64,000 nucleotides of DNA from an uncultured Chromatiaceae bacterium (GTDB taxonomy: Bacteria; Pseudomonadota; Gammaproteobacteria; Enterobacterales; Alteromonadaceae). Where the stretch lies: contig CALJUX010000017.1 in the NCBI GenBank assembly GCA_937978655.1, forward strand, positions 1-64,000. The letters run 5' to 3'. The notes under the pieces are model-generated. The model worked only from the letters and a program-made list of their open reading frames with translations, was not told where the DNA came from and made no database searches. The stretch's first letter is position 1; every line of letters begins with the position of its first letter. Below, in pieces: positions 48,680 through 56,676 of the stretch. The position numbers were made by a program, and so were the translations under genes.

Positions 48680-50404
48680 TTAAGCCAGTTTGGCTAAAAT
48701 CTCTGCCACGACGTCATCAATGGCCAACAGTGATTTTTCACCACTGCGGCGGTTTTTGTATTCGACCTGACGCTCGTCCAGATTGCGCTCACCAATGACA
48801 ATATGGTGCGGCACACCCAGCAGTTCCATATCGGCGAACATCACACCCGGCCGCTCTTTACGGTCGTCAAACAACACTTCAACACCGGCAGCAGTCAGCG
48901 CCTGGTACAGCGCTTCGGCTGTTTCCTGAATGCGCACAGACTTATGCATATTCATTGGCACTAAAGCGACCTGGAATGGCGCAATGGCCGCAGGCCAGAT
49001 GATGCCGTATTGGTCATGGTTCTGTTCAATCGCCGCAGCCACGATACGGGACACACCGACACCATAACAGCCCATCGTCATGATCTGATGTTTGCCTTCT
49101 TCGTTCAGCACACCGGCTTTCATTGCTGCGGCATAACGCTCGCCGAGCTGGAAAATATGCCCGACTTCAATACCGCGTTTAATCACTAAATGACCTTTGC
49201 CACACGGGCTTGGATCGCCTTCGACCACATTACGCAAGTCAGCGACTTCATAAGTTGCAATATCGCGGTCAAAGTTAACGCCGGTTAAGTGATAACCATC
49301 TTTGTTGGCGCCACAGACAAAGTTAGCGGCGACCGCAGCACTGCGATCCGCAACGATGCGAATGGACAAACCCACCGGACCCAGCGAACCGGCAGATGCG
49401 CCGGTGACAGCACGGATATCTGCTTCAGAGGCAAAAGTCAGCGGGCTTTGGATGCCTGCCAGTTTCTCGGCTTTGATTTCGTTTAAGTCATGGTCACCGC
49501 GTAATAACAGTGCTACCAGCGGCTGCGGGCCTTTGTCATCTGTGCGTTCACCGTAGACCAGCAGCGTTTTGATGATTTGGCTGGCATCGACCGCGAGTAA
49601 TGCGGCAACTTCAGCGATAGTGCCGGCATTTGGTGTGGCGATTTCCGTCATGGCAGCTGTTGCGGCTGGGCGTGGCGTGGTCGGGGCCAGTGCTTCGGCT
49701 TTTTCGATGTTGGCGGCATAGTCGCTGGCATCAGAAAACACAATCGCATCTTCACCGGATGAGGCCAACACATGGAATTCGTGAGAGACCGCACCACCGA
49801 TGGCACCGGTGTCGGCTAAGACCGGCCGGAATTCGAGGCCCAGGCGGGTAAAGATGTTGCTGTAAGCCTGATACATCGCCTGATAGGTTTTTTCCAGACA
49901 TTGCTGGCTCAGGTGGAAGGAGTAGGCGTCTTTCATCAGGAATTCACGCGCGCGCATCACACCAAAACGTGGCCGGCGTTCGTCGCGGAATTTAGTCTGG
50001 ATTTGGTATAAATTCAGTGGCAACTGTTTATAGCTGCTGACTTCTTTACGCACCAGATCGGTGATGACTTCTTCGTGGGTGGGGCCCAGTACAAAGTCAC
50101 GCTGGTGGCGGTCTTTAAAGCGCAGCAGTTCGGCGTCCATTTTTTCCCAGCGACCGGATTCCTGCCAGAGTTCTGCCGGTTGTACCATCGGCATCAGCAC
50201 TTCAATGGCGCCGGCTTTGTTCATTTCTTCGCGCACTATGGCTTCCACTTTGCGCAGCACGCGGATGCCATTGGGCAGCCAGGTGTACATGCCGGACGCT
50301 TCACGGCGGATCATACCGGCACGCAGCATCAACTGATGGCTGATAATTTCGGCATCGGCCGGCGTTTCTTTTAAGGTGGATAACAGGTACTGACTGGTGC
50401 GCAT
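48680..50404 (-). CDS. proS: prolyl-tRNA synthetase (bacterial type with editing domain)
   Basis: A class II aminoacyl-tRNA synthetase of 574 residues (E. coli 572). The N-terminal catalytic core (MRTSQYLLSTLKETPADAEI, GMYTWLPNGIRVLRK, LGPTHEEVITDL) is followed by the inserted YbaK-like Ala-tRNA-Pro editing domain (about 225-410), the rest of the catalytic domain with the class II motif 3 region (GCYGVGVSRIVAA) and a C-terminal anticodon-binding domain. ATG 50404 gives the conserved start. Confidence 0.98.
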   Translation of the reverse strand: MRTSQYLLSTLKETPADAEIISHQLMLRAGMIRREASGMYTWLPNGIRVLRKVEAIVREEMNKAGAIEVLMPMVQPAELWQESGRWEKMDAELLRFKDRHQRDFVLGPTHEEVITDLVRKEVSSYKQLPLNLYQIQTKFRDERRPRFGVMRAREFLMKDAYSFHLSQQCLEKTYQAMYQAYSNIFTRLGLEFRPVLADTGAIGGAVSHEFHVLASSGEDAIVFSDASDYAANIEKAEALAPTTPRPAATAAMTEIATPNAGTIAEVAALLAVDASQIIKTLLVYGERTDDKGPQPLVALLLRGDHDLNEIKAEKLAGIQSPLTFASEADIRAVTGASAGSLGPVGLSIRIVADRSAAVAANFVCGANKDGYHLTGVNFDRDIATYEVADLRNVVEGDPSPCGKGHLVIKRGIEVGHIFQLGERYAAAMKAGVLNEEGKHQIMTMGCYGVGVSRIVAAAIEQNHDQYGIIWPAAIAPFQVALVPMNMHKSVRIQETAEALYQALTAAGVEVLFDDRKERPGVMFADMELLGVPHHIVIGERNLDERQVEYKNRRSGEKSLLAIDDVVAEILAKLA

Positions 50405-50456
50405 TGCTGAGTTCACTCTGAAATACAAATAATTTGGCCCTATTCTAACAAGGGGT

Positions 50457-51554
50457 TTAGTCGGGCAGAAGGGTGATTTGCTGTTTTATCAAGCCTGATT
50501 GCACTTGCTGGCCTGCACCCATACCGCCAAGACTGTAAATCTCGCCATCGATCTCGATGAGATTTCGCAGGTCCATCACCGCTGCCGTGGTTGTGCCACG
50601 CCGCCACTTTTGTGTGGTGAGCTGATATAACCAGACCTGATTGTCCGGTTCAGCCGGCTTGCCGTTATATCCGATGCCGTTGAAATTGTAGGGCGTGCTG
50701 CTGCCACCGAGAAATGCCAGATAACGCTCGCCCTCAATAGAAACTGGCAGTGCGGCCTGGCGGTACCGTGCGGTCCCACTTGGATGCGGGACGGCTTTCC
50801 AACTGATTTTGCGCGCATTGCTACTATCAATCTCGCCACGATAACAGGCTGGGCTTGCCACGTAGCTGCGCTCGCCTGCTGAATTTAACGCCGTTGAAAC
50901 GCCATCACACACCACCATTACATTACCTTCAATCGCACCGGCATGACCAAATACCGGCGTGCCGGGAAAAGGTGTCGCCTGTGACCATTTTTGCGTGAAG
51001 TTATCAAAGACCTGCACCAGATTGACATTGCCGTCGTTATGCCAGCCGCTCACCAGATAGATATACCGGTTCTGATAACTCAGCGCGACACTGTCGTCAA
51101 CCGCCACCGGCATATCCGGCAATTTTGTGTAGTTTTTACTGATCACGCTAAAACGGTAGCTGTCCGGCTGAGTGACTTCGCTGCCATCGCGGGCGACTGA
51201 ATAACCACCAAACAGGTAAAAGTTCTGTTCCAACACAGTGGCTGTCATGGCGAGGCGACTATTGTGACCCAGGCTGTTGGGCACATTTGGTAGTTTTTGC
51301 CAGCTGCTGTCACCGGCAAGCAACAGCCAGGCTTTGCTGTGCGCATCGGCGGCAGTTTTGCCTTCACCAAGCCCGGCAAAACTGGCGATATAAGTTTTGC
51401 CACGGATGCTGGTGGCTAACACCGGATTATTACTGACCGGCTCCGGTAACGGCGGCAGCGTCTGTGCCAGCGCTGGTGCCAGCAGCATCGGGCTTAGCAG
51501 CAACGTGCTCCGCAGGGAGTACAAAAATGTCGGTAACGTGGTTGTGATTGCCAT
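50457..51554 (-). CDS. exported kelch-repeat beta-propeller protein
   Basis: A 365-residue protein with a signal peptide ending near residue 31 (LLLSPMLLAPALAQ) and several kelch repeats. Each has the Gly-Gly turn followed by spaced Tyr/Trp residues (FYLFGGYS, RYIYLVSGWHN, YLAFLGGSS, EIYSLGGMG). It is distantly like the sialate mutarotase NanM, but no sialic-acid genes are present, so no activity is assigned. The start overlaps the 3' end of trmO by up to 125 bp in another frame. Confidence 0.82.
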   Translation of the reverse strand: MAITTTLPTFLYSLRSTLLLSPMLLAPALAQTLPPLPEPVSNNPVLATSIRGKTYIASFAGLGEGKTAADAHSKAWLLLAGDSSWQKLPNVPNSLGHNSRLAMTATVLEQNFYLFGGYSVARDGSEVTQPDSYRFSVISKNYTKLPDMPVAVDDSVALSYQNRYIYLVSGWHNDGNVNLVQVFDNFTQKWSQATPFPGTPVFGHAGAIEGNVMVVCDGVSTALNSAGERSYVASPACYRGEIDSSNARKISWKAVPHPSGTARYRQAALPVSIEGERYLAFLGGSSTPYNFNGIGYNGKPAEPDNQVWLYQLTTQKWRRGTTTAAVMDLRNLIEIDGEIYSLGGMGAGQQVQSGLIKQQITLLPD

Positions 51555-52221
51555 CGACTGTCCATTTGATGTTGTAGTGATACAAAGTCATACCATAAGT
51601 TTGTATGTCTTCGCGCTGTTTTTTATAAGGCGGCCGCGGGTCCTGCTTTAACACTTTTTCGATAAACAGTTGCAGGTGCGGATATTGTTGCTGCTTTTGA
51701 CAAAACTGCGCTGCCGTCTCGCTGAAGCTGACCGTCATGGCGGTTTCCGGCGCAGCATCAGCAAAGCCGCCCAGTGCATCGGGTAACGCATCTGAATAGG
51801 GCAGATAAGGTTTGATGTCTAATACGGGCGTACCATCGAGCAGATCAATACCGGACAAATGTAACACCAAAAGCTCGCCGCGCCGGCTGACACCTTCCAG
51901 TTTCACCACCGACAACCCAATTGGATTGGGCCGGAAAGTGGCGCGGGTGGCGAACACACCTTTTTTGGTGTTGCCGCCAAGGCGCGGCGGCCGCACCATA
52001 GGTGACCAGCCTTTGTCCGCCGTTTCATGAAACACAAACACCAGCCACAAATGGGAAAAGGCTTCGATGCCGCGCACAATGGCATCATCCGCGTAGGGCG
52101 GATGCAGCACCAGTTCGCCGCGGGCTTCCGGAATAAGGCCGGGCTGGCGTGGAATGGCAAATTTTTGTTTATAAGGCGACTGGATAAATCCAAGCGCCGG
52201 GAAGTTAAACGTCTGGTCCAT
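51430..52221 (-). CDS. trmO: tRNA (adenine37-N6)-methyltransferase TrmO
   Basis: A SAM-dependent enzyme that methylates t6A37 in tRNA-Thr. From ATG 52221 it has 263 residues (E. coli 235). Conserved blocks are GFIQSPYKQKFAIPRQPGL, AFSHLWLVFVFH, RPPRLGGN, FATRATFRPNPIGLS and DGTPVLDIKPYLPYSD. The in-frame ATG at 52260 is an alternative start. The last ~21 residues are an Ala/Thr/Gly-rich tail beyond the family's usual end (VTDIFVLPAE), and that is the part overlapping the kelch gene. Confidence 0.93.
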   Translation of the reverse strand: MDQTFNFPALGFIQSPYKQKFAIPRQPGLIPEARGELVLHPPYADDAIVRGIEAFSHLWLVFVFHETADKGWSPMVRPPRLGGNTKKGVFATRATFRPNPIGLSVVKLEGVSRRGELLVLHLSGIDLLDGTPVLDIKPYLPYSDALPDALGGFADAAPETAMTVSFSETAAQFCQKQQQYPHLQLFIEKVLKQDPRPPYKKQREDIQTYGMTLYHYNIKWTVDGNHNHVTDIFVLPAEHVAAKPDAAGTSAGTDAAAVTGAGQ

Positions 52222-52380
52222 GGGCAGAACAACAATCTCTGGCAGCGATGTGATGGCCATTATCCGGTGCCAGCGTGCAAACAACAAGGTATCGCCGCAA
52301 CGGATGCAGAAGTACTTGCTCTTGGCAGTCTGGGTGTCTAGAGTGATTTTCCTGCCAATGATGTAGAGAGTTGTGATTCG

Positions 52381-53214
52381 ATGGAACAGAAAACGCTATT
52401 AATTGAATGCCCGGATTCAAAGGGCCTGATCGCGCAAATTACCAATATTTGTTACAAGCATCAGCTGAATATCACCCGCAATACCGAATATGTCGACCCT
52501 GATTCTGGCCGCTTTTATATGCGCACCCAGCTCGAAGGCATTTTTAACGATCATACACTGTTACTCGATTTGGACCGCGCTTTGCCACAAGGCAGCGAAC
52601 GGCAGTTAGTCGGCACGGCCAAAAAACGTGTGGTGATTCTGGTCACCAAAGAAGCACATTGCCTGGGCGATATTCTGATGAAAGTATTTGATGGCTCGCT
52701 GGAGCTGGATATTGCTGCGGTCATCGGCAATCACCCACACTTACAGGCGCTGACCGAAAAATTCGACCTGCCTTATCATTTTATTGATCATCAAAATGTC
52801 AGCCGGGTTGAACATGAACAGTTATTGTTGGCTCAAGTCGCGCAGTATCAGCCGGATTATCTGGTGCTGGCTAAGTTCATGCGGGTATTAAGCCCGGATT
52901 TTGTTGCGGCGTATCCAAACCGGATCATTAATATCCATCATAGTTTTTTACCGGCATTTATTGGTGCTCATCCGTATCGCCAGGCTTTTAATCGCGGCGT
53001 TAAAATCATTGGTGCGACAGCGCATTTTGTTACCGATCATCTGGATGAAGGGCCGATCATCAAACAAATGGTGACTAATGTTGATCACACTTATAGTGCA
53101 AAAGATATGGCAAAAGCCGGCCGCGACGTTGAAAAAAATGTGTTAACCAAAGCGCTGGAACTGGTGGTGGAAGACCGGGTATTTGTGCACGGCAATAAAA
53201 CCGTCATACTCTGA
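52381..53214 (+). CDS. purU: formyltetrahydrofolate deformylase
   Basis: PurU hydrolyses 10-formyl-THF to formate and THF, feeding formate to PurT and balancing one-carbon pools. The 277 residues (E. coli 280) have an N-terminal ACT domain (LLIECPDSKGLIAQITNICY) and a formyltransferase-like catalytic domain with NIHHSFLPAFIGAHPYRQAF and the catalytic Asp in DHLDEGPII. It starts a plus-strand group with the thioesterase gene 21 bp downstream, divergent from trmO. Confidence 0.97.
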   Translation: MEQKTLLIECPDSKGLIAQITNICYKHQLNITRNTEYVDPDSGRFYMRTQLEGIFNDHTLLLDLDRALPQGSERQLVGTAKKRVVILVTKEAHCLGDILMKVFDGSLELDIAAVIGNHPHLQALTEKFDLPYHFIDHQNVSRVEHEQLLLAQVAQYQPDYLVLAKFMRVLSPDFVAAYPNRIINIHHSFLPAFIGAHPYRQAFNRGVKIIGATAHFVTDHLDEGPIIKQMVTNVDHTYSAKDMAKAGRDVEKNVLTKALELVVEDRVFVHGNKTVIL

Positions 53215-53235
53215 AAAACAATGTAAGGATCAGCG

Positions 53236-53724
53236 ATGCAGCCAAGATCAGTGGAATTTCGTTTTCTGGCCGAACCGACTCATGTCAACTTTGGTGGCAA
53301 AGTACATGGTGGTATGGTGATGAAATGGCTGGATCAGGCGGCCTATGCCTGCGCCGCGCGCTGGAGCGGCTTGTATTGTGTCACAGTGTCGGTTGGCACC
53401 ATCCGCTTTCGCCGGCCTATTCTGGTCGGTCATTTAGTTGAGCTGGAAGCCAAAGTGGTGCATACCGGCAGCACCAGCATGCATATCTTTGTGCAGGTGC
53501 GTTCTGGTGACAGTAAAAGTGGCGAGCTGGCGGAAACCAACCACTGCATTATCACTTTTGTGGCGCTGGATGAGCAGGGCAATACCGCGAAAGTCCCGGC
53601 CTGGGTGCCTGAAACTGCTGAAGATAAGTTTCTCGAACAATACGCCATTCAAATGAAGCAGTTTTCGCAAACGGTCGAACAGCAAATGCTGGATTTTTAT
53701 CAGGAGCAGCAACATGGTGCATAA
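53236..53724 (+). CDS. acyl-CoA thioesterase (hotdog fold)
   Basis: A 162-residue thioesterase of the YciA/BFIT-like group. The catalytic helix motif is NFGGKVHGGMVMKWLDQAAYACAA, with the usual beta-strand block SVGTIRFRRPILVGHLVELEA. It hydrolyses acyl-CoA to free acid and CoA; chain-length preference is not readable. AAGGA precedes the ATG. It overlaps the next gene by 11 bp. Confidence 0.9.
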   Translation: MQPRSVEFRFLAEPTHVNFGGKVHGGMVMKWLDQAAYACAARWSGLYCVTVSVGTIRFRRPILVGHLVELEAKVVHTGSTSMHIFVQVRSGDSKSGELAETNHCIITFVALDEQGNTAKVPAWVPETAEDKFLEQYAIQMKQFSQTVEQQMLDFYQEQQHGA

Positions 53725-54253
53725 TCGCAGCATAGTGATGTGTGCGTTTGGTCTGGTGCTCGGCGCCGGTACTGCACAGGCGGCGCCGGAAAGCCTTAGT
53801 AGCGGGCTTGAACCACTGCGGCCATATCTTGGCAAAACCTGGCGTGGGCTGCTATCAGCGCCGGGCCAGCCGGAGAAAGTCGATATCAGCCACTGGGAAC
53901 GCGCGCTGAACGGCACTGCGGTAAAAATCCGCCATTCGGTGAATCAGGGCGAATATGGCGGCGAAACGATGGTGTTTGTCGATCAGAAAACAAACCAGCT
54001 GACGTATTACTACTTCACCACTGCCGGTTTTTATACGCACGGCACAATGCAGTTTGATGCCCAAACGGGTCAGCTGCAGGCAGAAGAACAGGTAGAAAAT
54101 AACAAAAACGGCATTACCAAAGTCAGATCTTTATCCACATTAAGCGCAGGTACTTTGCAGACCCGTTCGGAATATCTGCAAAATGGTCAGTGGGTGAAAG
54201 GCCACAGCGCCACCTATACAGAAGCGCCGCAGGCTAAAGTTGAATTTAAATAA
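53714..54253 (+). CDS. exported protein of unknown function, possibly lipocalin-like
   Basis: A 179-residue protein with a signal peptide (SIVMCAFGLVLGAGTAQA) and a beta-rich body resembling a small lipocalin/SRPBCC-type barrel (RPYLGKTWRGLL, GTAVKIRHSVNQGEYGGETM, YYFTTAGFYTHGTM). It has two or three aromatic repeats and no recognisable catalytic residues. The start lies inside the thioesterase gene (11 bp overlap, GGAGCAGCAAC upstream), so the two are translationally coupled. It ends 2 bp from the stop of the convergent carbonic anhydrase gene. Confidence 0.72.
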   Translation: MVHNRSIVMCAFGLVLGAGTAQAAPESLSSGLEPLRPYLGKTWRGLLSAPGQPEKVDISHWERALNGTAVKIRHSVNQGEYGGETMVFVDQKTNQLTYYYFTTAGFYTHGTMQFDAQTGQLQAEEQVENNKNGITKVRSLSTLSAGTLQTRSEYLQNGQWVKGHSATYTEAPQAKVEFK

Positions 54254-54255
54254 GT

Positions 54256-54912
54256 TTATTTTTCACTGAGGTAGTCGTCGGTCAGATCCAGCGCGTAGAT
54301 ATTGTCGATTTGGTGCGCACTGGAATGACTGACGCGCAGATCTTTGATCCGGCCGTTACGCAGACTATATACCCAGCCATGTACGGTCAGTTCCTGGCCG
54401 CGTTCCCAGGCTTCCTGCACAACGCTGGTGTGACAAACATTACGTACCTGTTCAATCACGTTAAGTTCGCACATGCGGTTTTGCCGTTCAGCTTCGGTTT
54501 CCAGCGCTTCAATTTCGTCGCGGTGCATCGCATAAACATCTTTAATATTACGCAGCCAGTTATCGACCAGGCCAATCCGCTGTTTATTCATCGCCGCATT
54601 AATGCCGCCACAGCCGTAATGACCGCAGACGATGATATGTTTTACTTTCAGGATATCGATGGCGTATTGCAGCACCGATAAACAGTTGATGTCGGCATGT
54701 AAGACCAGATTTGCCACGTTACGGTGGACAAATAATTCACCGGGCAATAAACCAACGATGTCATTGGCGGGCACCCGACTGTCAGAACAGCCGATCCACA
54801 AATACTCAGGCGCCTGTTGTGCCGACAGTTTTTTGAAAAAACCAGGTGCTTCCAGCTCAATCCGATCGGCCCAGGCCTTGTTGTTGTCAAACAGGTGTTT
54901 TAATGACTGCAT
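54256..54912 (-). CDS. can: beta-class carbonic anhydrase
   Basis: Carbonic anhydrase interconverting CO2 and bicarbonate. The 218 residues (E. coli Can 220) keep the zinc ligands Cys42, Asp44, His98 and Cys101 and the Asp44-Arg46 dyad (GCSDSRVPAND, CGHYGCGG), with numbering identical to E. coli. Terminators are absent between it and the convergent upstream gene, whose stop is 2 bp away. Confidence 0.97.
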   Translation of the reverse strand: MQSLKHLFDNNKAWADRIELEAPGFFKKLSAQQAPEYLWIGCSDSRVPANDIVGLLPGELFVHRNVANLVLHADINCLSVLQYAIDILKVKHIIVCGHYGCGGINAAMNKQRIGLVDNWLRNIKDVYAMHRDEIEALETEAERQNRMCELNVIEQVRNVCHTSVVQEAWERGQELTVHGWVYSLRNGRIKDLRVSHSSAHQIDNIYALDLTDDYLSEK

Positions 54913-55090
54913 CAGTGCTCTCCGATCTTAAAGTTGGCGTAAGATAGCGCATTTTGCGACAGAAACCAGCACCGACCAGCTGAAGATGCCTGCTAACCCG
55001 GATATTAATCATGCCGGGCCATTTCTTTTTTTATATAATCTCACTATGATATTCGCACTTATTGTATGTTCAACATAGAAGGTCGTCTTT

Positions 55091-55627
55091 ATGTCATTAT
55101 TACTGGATAAACGCGAGTTACGTAAAGCAGCAAAAGAATTGTCTGTATTAAAATTACAGGAAGTAATTGATGTATTAAAATCGGTGCTCGACGAGCGCCA
55201 AAAAGAATCTGAAGTGTTGGAAAAAGTGCGTGAGTTCGCCCGTGCACAAGGTTTTACCCTGGAACAGCTGGGTTATAAATTAAATGCCGAAGGTACCATC
55301 GTACTGAATGCTGATGATGAGCCGCAACAAGATGATTCAAAGCGTCCGGTGAAACCAAAGTTCAAAACCATTAACAAAGAAAGCCAGTTCTTTTATGTTG
55401 AAAATGGCCAGCTGCAGTTACTGAAAACGCACACGATGAAAAAAGCGCTGAACGACAAAGGTATCGAAGTCGTGCCGTTTTCAAAGGTAGAGAAGAAGTA
55501 CGTAAAACAAATCGACGCGTTACTGGCGGATGCGACTAACCAGGCACTGGTTAATTTTAATGCCAAAGTTGACGTGTGGAATGAATGGGCTGCCGCGCAC
55601 CACGAAGAAATTCTGGTTAAACGCTGA
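55091..55627 (+). CDS. divergent H-NS-like protein with altered DNA-binding loop
   Basis: A 178-residue protein. Residues 1-62 look like an H-NS oligomerisation domain (helices with LDERQKESEVLEKVREFARAQGFTLEQL). A charged linker (75-95) follows, and residues about 98-137 align with the H-NS C-terminal domain (FYVENGQL...MKKALNDKG...PFSKVEKKY). The expected TWTGQGRTP loop that enters the minor groove is replaced by LLKTHTMK. An extra 40-residue helical tail follows. It is AT-richer than its neighbours upstream, with TATAAT at 55034-55039 and AAGG before the ATG, and ends in a UUCG terminator. The family call is an inference from pattern. Confidence 0.6.
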   Translation: MSLLLDKRELRKAAKELSVLKLQEVIDVLKSVLDERQKESEVLEKVREFARAQGFTLEQLGYKLNAEGTIVLNADDEPQQDDSKRPVKPKFKTINKESQFFYVENGQLQLLKTHTMKKALNDKGIEVVPFSKVEKKYVKQIDALLADATNQALVNFNAKVDVWNEWAAAHHEEILVKR

Positions 55628-55647
55628 TATTGCGTTGAACTGTATGT

Positions 55648-55684
55648 AAAAAACTAAAGGAGCCTTCGGCTCCTTTAGTTTTTT
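55648..55684. terminator. bidirectional terminator with UUCG tetraloop
   Basis: AAAACTAAAGGAGCC, TTCG loop, GGCTCCTTTAGTTTTTT: a long perfect stem between the convergent H-NS-like gene and yciK. Confidence 0.94.
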
Positions 55685-55709
55685 GCAGTCCGTGCATCAC
55701 TGCAGGCTG

Positions 55710-56453
55710 TTATTTCGGTTGTGCATCCAGCGACTGACCATTGATATGGCGGCTTTGATCTGACATCAGATACAGATACAGCGGCATAATCTCTGCCGGT
55801 GTTTTCAGCAGACGCTGGTCTTCCCCCGGATAAGCGGCATTCCGCATTTTGGTCCGGGTGGCGCCTGGATTAATGCAGTTGCAGCGAATTTGACTGTTGT
55901 CATATTCGTCGGCAATCAGCTGCATCAGGCCTTCAGTAGCAAATTTGGACACCGCATAAGGCCCCCAGTAAGCTCTGGCTTTTCTGCCGACACCTGAACT
56001 GGTAAAAACCAGCGACGCCTGGGGCGCCAGTGCCATGACCGGCAGCAGGGCCTGTGTCATTAACATGGCGCTGGTCAGATTCACCTGCATAATTTTTTGC
56101 CAGGTCTCTAAATCTATATGCTCGAACGGCGTTAATACGCCGAGCATCCCGGCATTGTGCAGCAGGCCGTCCAGCTGACCGAATTCCGCTTTAATAGTGT
56201 TGGCCATGTCAATGTAATGCTGCTTGGTGGCGCCGTTTAAATCCAGCGGCACAATCGCTGGTTCCGCAGCGCCGCTGGCAACGATTTCGTCGTATACCGC
56301 TTCCAGTTTTTTAGTGGTCTTGCCCAGCAGGATCACTGTGGCGCCTGCAGCTGCAAAGGACAGTGCGGCCTGACGTCCGATCCCGTCGCCGGCACCTGTG
56401 ACTAAAATAGTTTTACCGGCCAGCTCATCTGGCTTTGCGATGAAATTATGCAT
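55710..56453 (-). CDS. yciK: YciK-family short-chain oxidoreductase
   Basis: An SDR protein of 247 residues. It has the cofactor motif TGAGDGIGR (residues 20-28), NAG (HNAGMLG) and the catalytic Ser...Tyr-x-x-x-Lys (SSGVG and YAVSK). It belongs to the YciK group of NAD(P)-dependent oxidoreductases; the physiological substrate is unknown. It is monocistronic, divergent from the lipase gene. Confidence 0.9.
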   Translation of the reverse strand: MHNFIAKPDELAGKTILVTGAGDGIGRQAALSFAAAGATVILLGKTTKKLEAVYDEIVASGAAEPAIVPLDLNGATKQHYIDMANTIKAEFGQLDGLLHNAGMLGVLTPFEHIDLETWQKIMQVNLTSAMLMTQALLPVMALAPQASLVFTSSGVGRKARAYWGPYAVSKFATEGLMQLIADEYDNSQIRCNCINPGATRTKMRNAAYPGEDQRLLKTPAEIMPLYLYLMSDQSRHINGQSLDAQPK

Positions 56454-56676
56454 GAAAAAACAACCTCTTCAGCTGCTGAAATCGCGCGCAGAATACAGCG
56501 TTGTTGCGCTTTTTGCACCTTTCTTCAGAGAACTGCAGATTAGACCTAGCGAATTTTTTCTGATTGGGTTAAGTTTAACTGGTCGTAGCTGTTACCAGTC
56601 TACACAAAGGAATTTTAATCTGCAGCCAAGCTAAGCTGCGGAAATATAATAAAAAATCAGGACACGGGGAGAACAT
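56454..56676. other. divergent intergenic region with lipase promoter
   Basis: TATAAT lies at 56645-56650, preceded 7 nt upstream by AGCTAAGCT (56629-56637), the same element found before the Ig-like lipoprotein gene. GGGGAGAA is the SD of the lipase gene. No gene was seen. Confidence 0.55.
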
